From Glaciecola sp. UBA1851 (lineage in GTDB: Bacteria; Pseudomonadota; Gammaproteobacteria; Enterobacterales; Alteromonadaceae): a stretch of DNA of 8,116 bases. The position numbers were made by a program, and so were the translations under genes. Under the pieces are notes generated by a model. That model searched no databases, was not told the DNA's origin, and saw nothing but the letters and a program-made list of their open reading frames with translations. Below, piece by piece: positions 1 to 5,436 of the stretch. Position 1 is the stretch's first letter. The number at the start of each line of letters is the position of its first letter. Location of the stretch: contig DDIL01000137.1 of the NCBI GenBank assembly GCA_002338515.1, positions 478 through 8,593 on the forward strand, in the 5' to 3' direction.

Positions 1-225
1 CACCATTGGCTTAGGATCGATTCGCTTTATCTGACTAAGAATTTGAATGCTATCCACGCCATCAAACAAACGATCCAATATCACTATTTTAGGCATCTTT
101 TTTTCAATGGTGGGAACGACTTCATTTAAACGATTAACAACACTGCACTCATAACCCTCAGCTGACAGCCCTTTTTTTAGAAAATTCGCTAATGCAAGTT
201 CATCTTCTGAAATTAAAATTCTCAT
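1..225 (-). CDS. OmpR-type two-component response regulator (receiver domain, 3' part cut by window edge)
   Basis: Cytoplasmic partner of the adjacent sensor kinase; it would accept a phosphate from it and probably act as a DNA-binding transcription regulator. Only the first 75 residues are in the window, reading leftwards from an ATG at 223-225. They form the N-terminal half of a receiver domain: a first beta strand MRILI, the acidic pair E7-D8 that holds the metal, then a strand KIVIL ending at D51, the expected phosphoacceptor, followed by a loop with G56. The conserved Thr/Ser and Lys of the receiver and any output domain lie outside, so assignment to the OmpR/winged-helix class is inferred from resemblance of the first 75 residues. 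The residue after the acidic pair is Glu, and the residue after D51 is Arg where family members often have Leu. The start has a good ribosome site (AAGGAA) inside the end of the kinase gene, 4 nt after whose stop this gene begins, so the two are cotranscribed. Confidence 0.92.
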   Translation of the reverse strand, partial: MRILISEDELALANFLKKGLSAEGYECSVVNRLNEVVPTIEKKMPKIVILDRLFDGVDSIQILSQIKRIDPKPMV

Positions 226-229
226 TTAA

Positions 230-1780
230 CTATTTCCTTGGCAAAACAATAGTAAATATTGAGCCAAGATTTTTTGTCGACTCTGCTTTTAATTGGCCAT
301 CATGAGATTCGACAATGGTTTTGGCAATAGGCAGCCCTAATCCTAAGCCCTCTTGATGCTTGCTAAACCTGACAAATCGTTTAAAAATATTCTCTAATTC
401 CGACGCGGGTATACCTTCTCCTTTGTCTCGAATAGAAATACTGAAAAAGTCTTTATCACTTTCGATTATTGTTGTTATTACTTCTTCTTTAGTGGAATAT
501 TTACATGCATTATCCAAAAGAACTGACAATACTTGTTGAATTCTGGATGTATCAACATTGAGCTCAAGATGTTCAGTATCGCCTTTTGCTTCGAATATAA
601 ATTTTCGCTCCTCATGTAGTCTTGTCCACTTATTAATTTCTGATTGAACCAGTTGAGCCATATTTACTGTCGATTTGTTTAACGTTAACGAATCCATTTC
701 AGCTCTAGTTAACGTGAGTAAATCATCTACCAATCGACTAAGAAGAATACTCTGATCCAATACAACCTTTAGTGTTTCTCTATATTCAGACTCTTCTGCA
801 GACTTCAAACGTAACGTCACTTGCGCTTCACCTCTTATTATTGTTAATGGTGTTCGTAACTCATGTGACACATCCGACAAAAATTGGCGACGTCTAGCGT
901 CTATTTTTGTTAATTCATGGTTAGCAGCAGTTAATTGTATGGTTCTGTGCTCTACTTCAAATGCCAGTTTCTTTTGCGACTCACTTACTATTTTTTCATT
1001 TTCTTTTAACCGCTCTGCTAGCTTATTAATAGCTTGTGAGAGCTCTTCAAACTCGTCATCTAGTTTAATTGAGATGGGCTGCCCGTACTGCCCCTTAGCA
1101 ATAGTGTTTGTGGCATCTTTTAAAATAACAATGGGTTGGTATAGCTGGTTCACTAACCAATAACATCCGTATACAATTAATGGCAGGGAAATAGCCGCCA
1201 TGATCATGGTGAACCAAACTACAGCTGTATTGAGCATATCTATCCGAGCGTTTATGCCGCTCACTACTCTACTTTGACGTGCCAACGCGGTGTTGATGGC
1301 GTCTCTGAATTCATCATCAATCGTAATTTCTAATAGATTTCTTAATTGGTCACGCTGCGAAGGCATGCTGTAATCATTCGATTGGATGACTTTATCAAAA
1401 GAAGTGATAACCTTGGTAATGATGCGTCGTAACTCTTCTGTATCCTCAACGCTACCTGCGGTGAGTTCAAGCCCCAGTGCCTCTCTCTGCTTTTGCTCTA
1501 GCGATTTTATATTATTGAGTAAACGATCAATTATTTCGGTCTTTTTTCTTATTTCTGATTGATTAGCTTGGCGACCGAAAATCACTTCATCTGTGAACTG
1601 TTTAAATAAACGATAAGAAATACTAGAAAGTTCTTGGTGTTCAGATAATAGCGTTTGCGCAATAGTCGATTGCTTTACATTCTCACGGGTAAGTTGCGCA
1701 GTAATTGCCGCACACAACAAAGCAATCAGTACAACAACAGCAGTAATAACACCAAAGAAAAATAATTTGCGTTTGTACAT
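230..1780 (-). CDS. membrane sensor histidine kinase (HAMP, HisKA, HATPase_c)
   Basis: Inner-membrane sensor that autophosphorylates on histidine and passes phosphate to the response regulator downstream. The 516 residues read in order: a membrane segment at about 7-28, a periplasmic region at about 30-184 that looks all-helical and matches no sensor fold I recognise, a second membrane segment at about 186-210, a HAMP linker at about 211-265, a short coiled coil to about 295, HisKA with the H-box SHELRTP and phosphorylated H306, and a HATPase_c domain. In the latter the N-box LLDNACKYS (N424), G1 box DKGEG (452-456), F-box IFKRF (465-469) and G2 box GLGLGLP (478-484) are all present, so it should be active. 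The signal sensed cannot be read from the sequence. The start ATG has a weak GAAAG ribosome site 8 nt upstream. The kinase gene comes first in the operon, the reverse of the order common for OmpR-type pairs. I see no frameshift or missing catalytic residue. Confidence 0.97.
   Translation of the reverse strand: MYKRKLFFFGVITAVVVLIALLCAAITAQLTRENVKQSTIAQTLLSEHQELSSISYRLFKQFTDEVIFGRQANQSEIRKKTEIIDRLLNNIKSLEQKQREALGLELTAGSVEDTEELRRIITKVITSFDKVIQSNDYSMPSQRDQLRNLLEITIDDEFRDAINTALARQSRVVSGINARIDMLNTAVVWFTMIMAAISLPLIVYGCYWLVNQLYQPIVILKDATNTIAKGQYGQPISIKLDDEFEELSQAINKLAERLKENEKIVSESQKKLAFEVEHRTIQLTAANHELTKIDARRRQFLSDVSHELRTPLTIIRGEAQVTLRLKSAEESEYRETLKVVLDQSILLSRLVDDLLTLTRAEMDSLTLNKSTVNMAQLVQSEINKWTRLHEERKFIFEAKGDTEHLELNVDTSRIQQVLSVLLDNACKYSTKEEVITTIIESDKDFFSISIRDKGEGIPASELENIFKRFVRFSKHQEGLGLGLPIAKTIVESHDGQLKAESTKNLGSIFTIVLPRK
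234..239 (-). promoter_or_regulatory. ribosome binding site of the response regulator
   Basis: The minus strand reads AAGGAA 8 nt before the ATG at 223-225. It lies inside the last codons of the kinase gene and fixes the start of the response regulator, consistent with coupled translation of the pair. Confidence 0.7.
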
Positions 1781-2010
1781 TAATAAGGCTTTCGTTAAAT
1801 GAATGAATACGTTTGATTAACACCTAAAGACCAGTTTATGCTTGTTGGAAAAAACAGAATAAGCAGTGTTGATTGTATTTTTTGGCTATTTGCATTCTGA
1901 GGTTGGAACTGTCATTTAAGAGGGACTTATACACACATCCGTTTTGTGCAAAAGATGGTAGGTTAGCGCTGAGCGTTTTCGGAAAGTAATATCTATTGTG
2001 ACTGACTGCA
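1781..2010. other. intergenic / rearrangement junction, no gene recognised
   Basis: This stretch separates the kinase start from the first recognisable codons of the YafJ-like remnant. It should hold the promoter of the kinase operon, but I could not find a convincing -35/-10 pair on the minus strand. The missing N-terminal codons of the YafJ remnant (about 45-50 codons, roughly 140-150 nt) should lie here, yet no plus-strand frame encodes the family's MCELLGM-type start or the following conserved glycines. Short open frames on both strands (about 40 codons plus, about 80 codons minus) match nothing I know. The stretch is therefore either foreign sequence joined by deletion or insertion, or a fully decayed region. 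Confidence 0.5.
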
Positions 2011-2640
2011 AAGCCCAAGGATGCTGACCAAAGTTGTGATTCTCCAATAGCCGAATTAATTCGCGACTATCCTATTAAAAGCTGCACAGTTATTAGCCAT
2101 ATTCGGCAAGCCAATAGAGGCAGAATATGCTTAGAAAATACTCATCGGTTCACTCGTTGTTTATGGGGAAAAAATTGGACCTTTGCGCACAATGGCCAAC
2201 TGTCTAATTATCAGAAAAAACTCAAGATTAAATATCACGTTCCAATAGGCAACACCGACAGTGAACTAGCGTTTTGTTGGTTGTTAGATAACGTATTTGA
2301 AAAGTTTGGCAGAACTAAACCAAAAAATATGGCCGCAGCGTTTAAATATGTGGCTAAATTGTGTGACTCTTTAAGAGAGTTGGGTGTTTATAATATGATG
2401 TTAACCGACGGTGACTTTTTACTCGCTTATTGTACTAATCATCTGCATTGGATAACTCGAAAATCCCCATTTACAAAAGCTAGTCTTATTGATATCGAAA
2501 TGAGTATAGACTTTAATCAGCATACGACGCCTAACGACATCGTCACTGTTATTTCGACTCAGCCATTAACGAATAATGAACACTGGCATAAGATGGGAAT
2601 AGGTGAATATAAATTGTTCAAATATGGTGTAGAGGTATAG
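2011..2640 (+). pseudogene. yafJ: N-terminally truncated YafJ-type class II glutamine amidotransferase remnant
   Basis: The intact family has an Ntn-hydrolase glutaminase fold in which Cys2, exposed after removal of Met1, attacks glutamine. Here the frame is open from 2002 to the stop at 2638-2640. It resembles E. coli YafJ from about residue 50 to its C terminus: SPIAELIRDYPIKSC, HIRQANRG, the AHNGQL loop, the TDSE motif, FCWLL, LHWITR and TTPNDIVTVISTQPLT. The Arg of HIRQANRG, the Asn-Gly of AHNG and the Asp of TDSE, which correspond to glutamine-binding positions, are kept. The first 45-50 residues, including the nucleophile, are missing, and there is no start codon with a ribosome site at the break. 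Substitutions at usually fixed positions also suggest relaxed constraint: THRF for THPF, TRCL for TREL, and NRGR for NRGE. A TTG at 2281 could start a 119-residue product, but that would lack most of the glutamine-binding motifs. I call it a non-functional fragment. Confidence 0.85.
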
Positions 2641-2657
2641 TCTTAGATATTACAATT

Positions 2658-2687
2658 TGCTTGTTTAACTATCTTGTTAAACAAGCA
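2658..2687 (+). terminator. rho-independent-like hairpin between convergent genes
   Basis: A perfect 11-bp inverted repeat (TGCTTGTTTAA ... TTAAACAAGCA) with an 8-nt loop (CTATCTTG) starts 18 nt after the stop of the YafJ remnant. On the plus strand it is followed by a short run ATTTTA, a weak T-tract. On the minus strand the flank reads AAATTG, so termination of the regulator gene arriving from the right is less well supported, though the stem itself is symmetrical. It is most likely the original terminator of the yafJ-like gene, kept after that gene lost its front. Confidence 0.65.
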
Positions 2688-2732
2688 TTTTAGTCACATA
2701 CATACAGCAAAGGTAAATAGACCCAAAATATG

Positions 2733-4745
2733 TCAGTATGCAAGTTCACCTTGTTTTTTGTTAACCATTGCTTGCTCAAACTGCATAAGCACTTTCTCAT
2801 GTTCGTCTGTCCAGTTCTCACCTAACGATACTTTTATGTCATTTGCCATTTGAAAAGCTAAATCCAAGTTATTTTTTAGGTACTCGATATGTGGCTTTAA
2901 AAACACATATGATGGTCGTGGATCATTCCAATCATCTTCATTAAGTTGAGACTGTAAGTTTATAGCGTCTTCTACATTGCCTAGCATTAAGTTAGCTTTA
3001 GTCGCAATGGAAATAACTTGATATTTTAAATATGAAAACTGAGTGTTTTCTAATTCTGCTAAAGCGAAAGCTGCTCGTTTGATAGATTCTGTATAATCTT
3101 TTTGAAGCAAACTAATATAAGCTAAATCGCTCAATGCAGTATACTCCCCCTCGGTGTCACCAATTTGTCTATATTCCTGTATAAGTTGATTTAGCTCTCG
3201 TTCAGAATCTTGAATTTTACCTACTTGAATCGAAGTCGTCGCTATTTGATGTCTAGCAAAAAGTGAGTAACCCGTTAATCCAAAGCGCAAAAATAAATCT
3301 TTAGCAAGGCGATAGTGTTCAATAGCTTTATTAAATTCAGTAGACGCTAAATAAACATTGGCTAAATTAAACATGACTTTGCCTTCTCCACTGCCATACG
3401 CGGCTTTAGCATAGCTAGTTTGTGCCTCATTTAAATATTTAATTGCTTTTTGATTTTCTCCCATTGCTTGAAAACTAGTGCCAATATTCATTTGTTGATT
3501 CCCTAATAACATAGGGTCGGATTTTACGTGCGGGTTGTCCAATAATGCTAGCGACGTTTCTAGAGAGCCTTGAATATTGCCCTGACTGTATAAAATATTG
3601 GAACTTAATTGGGTCAGAAAATAGCGCTTATCATTGTCTAATTTTAGGCTGTCTAATTCATTAATTTGTGAACTCGCTACGGCATAATCACCTTCTCTAT
3701 ATGTTACTTCAGCTAGGTGGGCTTTAGCCCAAAAAAAATCAGAGTCTCTTTCAAGTGCCATTTCGAGGTATTGTCTAGCATCTTTTAACTCTCCGCTGTG
3801 CAACTCATGTAAACCGATTACATATTCGCGGTTTGCTTTTTCATTGTTGCTAAGGATTGTCGCCAATGGCAAGATTTCAGGCGTTTCTGGGATTAATTTT
3901 CTAGCTAATAGTTCAAGCACTTGGTTAGTGGTTTCTATTGCACCAAAACTACTTGATGAAATAGGTACGCTGGTGCCTTTAGCATCATGGATCTCGAATG
4001 TAAGCGTAGTTTCGTTGCCGTTAACTATAAAGGACAATTGGATCAGCTTGTCACAGCCTAACTGGCCACAAACATTTTCAAATGAAGGTTTTCTACTACC
4101 ATTTATTTCACTCAGCACTTTATCAACAGCTAAGGTTTGAATACTCTGGTATTGCCCAAGCTGTTCAGAAACCATTGCCATTATGCCATATTTGACCCAG
4201 TCATGAACGATTGAATCTCCCATGTTATCTACTGGTAATACCGCTACTCTTAGTGGCGACTCAATTTTCGCGTCTAATGTATTTGGGTGATAAAAAATCA
4301 GGGATATTGTTGCAATAACAATGAAGGTTAATACCGAAAGTGGAATGACATATTGCCTTTTGGGGTCACGTGAACCAGCTTTACTAGTTTGAGAACCCGC
4401 AATTGGTTGGATATCTGAAACCTCTGAAATACTCACCTGAGTATTCATTCGAAATCCCTTTCCTCGAACGGTTTTAATGAAATCTTGGTCTTTTCCGTTG
4501 TCTCCAAGCAAGAGTCGAATTTCGGATATAAGCTTAGAAAGCGACCACTCGGTAACAACTTGTGCAGGCCAGAGTTTCTCTAAAAGTTCGTCTTTACCCA
4601 CCGCATTTGGATACGCTTGGCAAAGTAAATACAGGGCACGAATTAATTTATCATCAGATGACACGACCTCAGATTTAAACAGTAATTTGTTGTTCTGTGC
4701 GTCTAAAATGTACTGATCAAACTGATATAGTTTTTTCGTGGTCAA
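2733..4745 (-). CDS. CadC/ToxR-type transmembrane transcription regulator with periplasmic TPR domain
   Basis: One-component regulator expected to bind DNA from the inner membrane in response to a periplasmic signal. The 670 residues divide into: an OmpR/PhoB-fold winged helix at about 5-101 (ending in the typical IKTVRGKGFRM wing), a linker to about 130, one membrane segment at about 132-152, a TolB-N-like domain at about 163-285 that opens with LRVAVLPVDNMG, and helical TPR repeats from about 305 to 610, clearest at 418-485 and 495-565. C226 and C231 (CGQLGC) lie in the periplasm and could form a disulfide. No kinase or receiver domain is present. The start is TTG at 4743-4745: the minus strand has AGGA 9 nt upstream, no in-frame ATG or GTG lies between it and the upstream stop, and the fold begins right after it. 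The gene is transcribed away from the small-protein/lipoprotein operon, which is its most likely target. The ligand is unknown. ToxR, CadC and related TPR regulators share this architecture, so a precise symbol is not justified. Confidence 0.93.
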   Translation of the reverse strand: MTTKKLYQFDQYILDAQNNKLLFKSEVVSSDDKLIRALYLLCQAYPNAVGKDELLEKLWPAQVVTEWSLSKLISEIRLLLGDNGKDQDFIKTVRGKGFRMNTQVSISEVSDIQPIAGSQTSKAGSRDPKRQYVIPLSVLTFIVIATISLIFYHPNTLDAKIESPLRVAVLPVDNMGDSIVHDWVKYGIMAMVSEQLGQYQSIQTLAVDKVLSEINGSRKPSFENVCGQLGCDKLIQLSFIVNGNETTLTFEIHDAKGTSVPISSSSFGAIETTNQVLELLARKLIPETPEILPLATILSNNEKANREYVIGLHELHSGELKDARQYLEMALERDSDFFWAKAHLAEVTYREGDYAVASSQINELDSLKLDNDKRYFLTQLSSNILYSQGNIQGSLETSLALLDNPHVKSDPMLLGNQQMNIGTSFQAMGENQKAIKYLNEAQTSYAKAAYGSGEGKVMFNLANVYLASTEFNKAIEHYRLAKDLFLRFGLTGYSLFARHQIATTSIQVGKIQDSERELNQLIQEYRQIGDTEGEYTALSDLAYISLLQKDYTESIKRAAFALAELENTQFSYLKYQVISIATKANLMLGNVEDAINLQSQLNEDDWNDPRPSYVFLKPHIEYLKNNLDLAFQMANDIKVSLGENWTDEHEKVLMQFEQAMVNKKQGELAY

Positions 4746-4754
4746 ATTAAGGCA

Positions 4755-4758
4755 TCCT
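4755..4758 (-). promoter_or_regulatory. ribosome binding site supporting a TTG start
   Basis: The minus strand carries AGGA 9 nt before the TTG at 4743-4745. An ATG at 4753-4755 overlaps this site but is out of frame with the regulator, so the TTG is the best supported start. Confidence 0.6.
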
Positions 4759-4880
4759 ACACGCAGTGATTAGAAACGTTAAGGCCCGTTGATTTTGCTG
4801 TATGAACAGGCAATAGCATCAATTTAAATATACTAGCTCATTTATTTAATAAAAAAAAGACATGCTAAAAAGTTTGTAAC

Positions 4881-4886
4881 TATAAG
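4881..4886 (+). promoter_or_regulatory. possible upstream promoter, -10 TATAAG
   Basis: TATAAG (5 of 6 to consensus) is preceded, with an 18-nt spacer, by AAGACA at 4857-4862 (4 of 6 to the -35 consensus). If used, transcription would start just before the TTCAAG repeats, which could then act as a repressing operator. The region is very AT-rich, so a chance match is quite possible. Confidence 0.3.
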
Positions 4887-4898
4887 ATATTTAACACT

Positions 4899-4940
4899 TT
4901 CAAGCTAATTCCAATTATTTCAAGTTAGTTTCAAGCAAGT
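4899..4940 (+). promoter_or_regulatory. tandem TTCAAG-type direct repeats, putative operator
   Basis: Four related hexamers follow each other: TTCAAG at 4899, TTCCAA at 4909, TTCAAG at 4919 and TTCAAG at 4930. The steps are 10, 10 and 11 nt, one helical turn each. The copy at 4919 extends to TTCAAGTTAGTT, which recurs exactly at 4965-4976. Direct repeats at 10-11 nt steps are how OmpR/PhoB-fold winged helices usually bind, and a -10-like TATAGA lies at 4954-4959, so the last repeat sits at the -35 position. The natural binder would be the divergently encoded CadC-like regulator. The repeats are seen in the sequence; the role and the binder are inferred. Confidence 0.45.
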
Positions 4941-4953
4941 GGATAGACGGTTT

Positions 4954-4959
4954 TATAGA
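4954..4959 (+). promoter_or_regulatory. possible activator-dependent -10 box (TATAGA)
   Basis: TATAGA matches 4 of 6 consensus positions. The position 18 nt upstream has TTCAAG (4930-4935) instead of a proper -35 hexamer. A weak -10 with an activator site in place of the -35 is the layout of PhoB-type promoters. The start would be near 4966, giving a 5' leader of about 40 nt before the small-protein ATG. Confidence 0.3.
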
Positions 4960-4964
4960 ATTGA

Positions 4965-4976
4965 TTCAAGTTAGTT
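4965..4976 (+). repeat. second exact copy of the 12-bp TTCAAGTTAGTT repeat
   Basis: Identical over 12 bp to 4919-4930, 46 nt downstream. It lies at or just after the inferred transcription start, where a bound protein could loop with the upstream cluster or repress. Confidence 0.6.
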
Positions 4977-5003
4977 AACATCTCCCTAGTGGCATTGAAT
5001 CAA

Positions 5004-5420
5004 ATGAAGAATAAAGCACTATTCATACCTGCTGTACTGTGCCTAAATTTTATCTATGACGACCCTACCTCGAATGTTAACCGACACATTCACATCAATG
5101 GGGAGCATTTGTCCGCCCAAGATATCATGCTACTAGATAGTATTTTTTCAAAGCGCGTCGAAAATGGCTCTTATTGGATAGATATCAAAACAGGGGAATG
5201 GGGCCTACAAGGCAACGCACAAAAGCTAGGACAAGTACCTCTGTTTGCTAAGTTTACCAACAAACCTATTAATAATGTTAAAGATGAAAGTATATGTATT
5301 GAGGCGCCTAAGCTCGATGTAAGTGACAAAGCAACGAACACTCAATTACTCAATACAAAAAACAAATCCAGCCCCTTACACAAACATTCAGAATTTGAAT
5401 TACGAACACACAGCCAATAA
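5004..5420 (+). CDS. small protein with GxYWxDxxTGxWG motif, function unknown
   Basis: I do not know a function for this protein of about 138 residues. Counted from the ATG at 5004, a central region at about 28-79 reads like a compact domain: IHINGEHLS, then a helix, then GSYWIDIKTGEWG and a closing GQVP. Residues G55, Y57, W58, D60, T63, G64, W66, G67 and G70 form the motif. Similar Tyr-Trp-Asp...Gly-x-Trp-Gly motifs occur in short uncharacterised proteobacterial proteins. The first 18 residues (KNK followed by ALFIPAVLCLNFI) could be a weak signal or membrane anchor, but no clean cleavage site follows. The last 60 residues are polar and probably disordered. The start is uncertain: a GTG at 4989 adds five residues, and neither start has a clear Shine-Dalgarno sequence. 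The next gene begins 16 nt after the stop, so they probably form one operon under the divergent regulator. It could instead be a decaying or purely lineage-specific gene. Confidence 0.65.
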   Translation: MKNKALFIPAVLCLNFIYDDPTSNVNRHIHINGEHLSAQDIMLLDSIFSKRVENGSYWIDIKTGEWGLQGNAQKLGQVPLFAKFTNKPINNVKDESICIEAPKLDVSDKATNTQLLNTKNKSSPLHKHSEFELRTHSQ

Positions 5421-5426
5421 AGATAT

Positions 5427-5430
5427 GGAG
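5427..5430 (+). promoter_or_regulatory. ribosome binding site of the lipoprotein gene
   Basis: GGAG lies 6 nt before the ATG at 5437. It overlaps the alternative in-frame ATG at 5425, which has no site of its own, and so decides the start. Confidence 0.7.
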
Positions 5431-5436
5431 AATATT

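Noticed and set aside
939..1163. Plus-strand open frame inside the kinase gene
   Set aside because: Antisense to the HAMP and coiled-coil codons of a clear gene, with a serine- and phenylalanine-rich shadow composition.
1836..2066. Minus-strand open frame of up to about 77 codons (TTG start possible at 2018)
   Set aside because: No ribosome site, no ATG start, no recognisable domain, and part of it is antisense to the YafJ remnant. It is kept only as unexplained sequence.
3844..4716. Two plus-strand open frames inside the CadC-like regulator gene
   Set aside because: Both are antisense to well-supported domains and show no protein features of their own.
4827..4832. Possible minus-strand -10 box (TATATT) for the regulator gene
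   Set aside because: No acceptable -35 hexamer at 16-18 nt, and the surroundings are almost all A and T, so the match carries little weight.
5323..5436. Longer form of the lipoprotein starting at an ATG at 5323
   Set aside because: It would overlap the small-protein gene by about 100 nt, has no ribosome site, and would bury the lipoprotein signal peptide 38 residues inside the protein.
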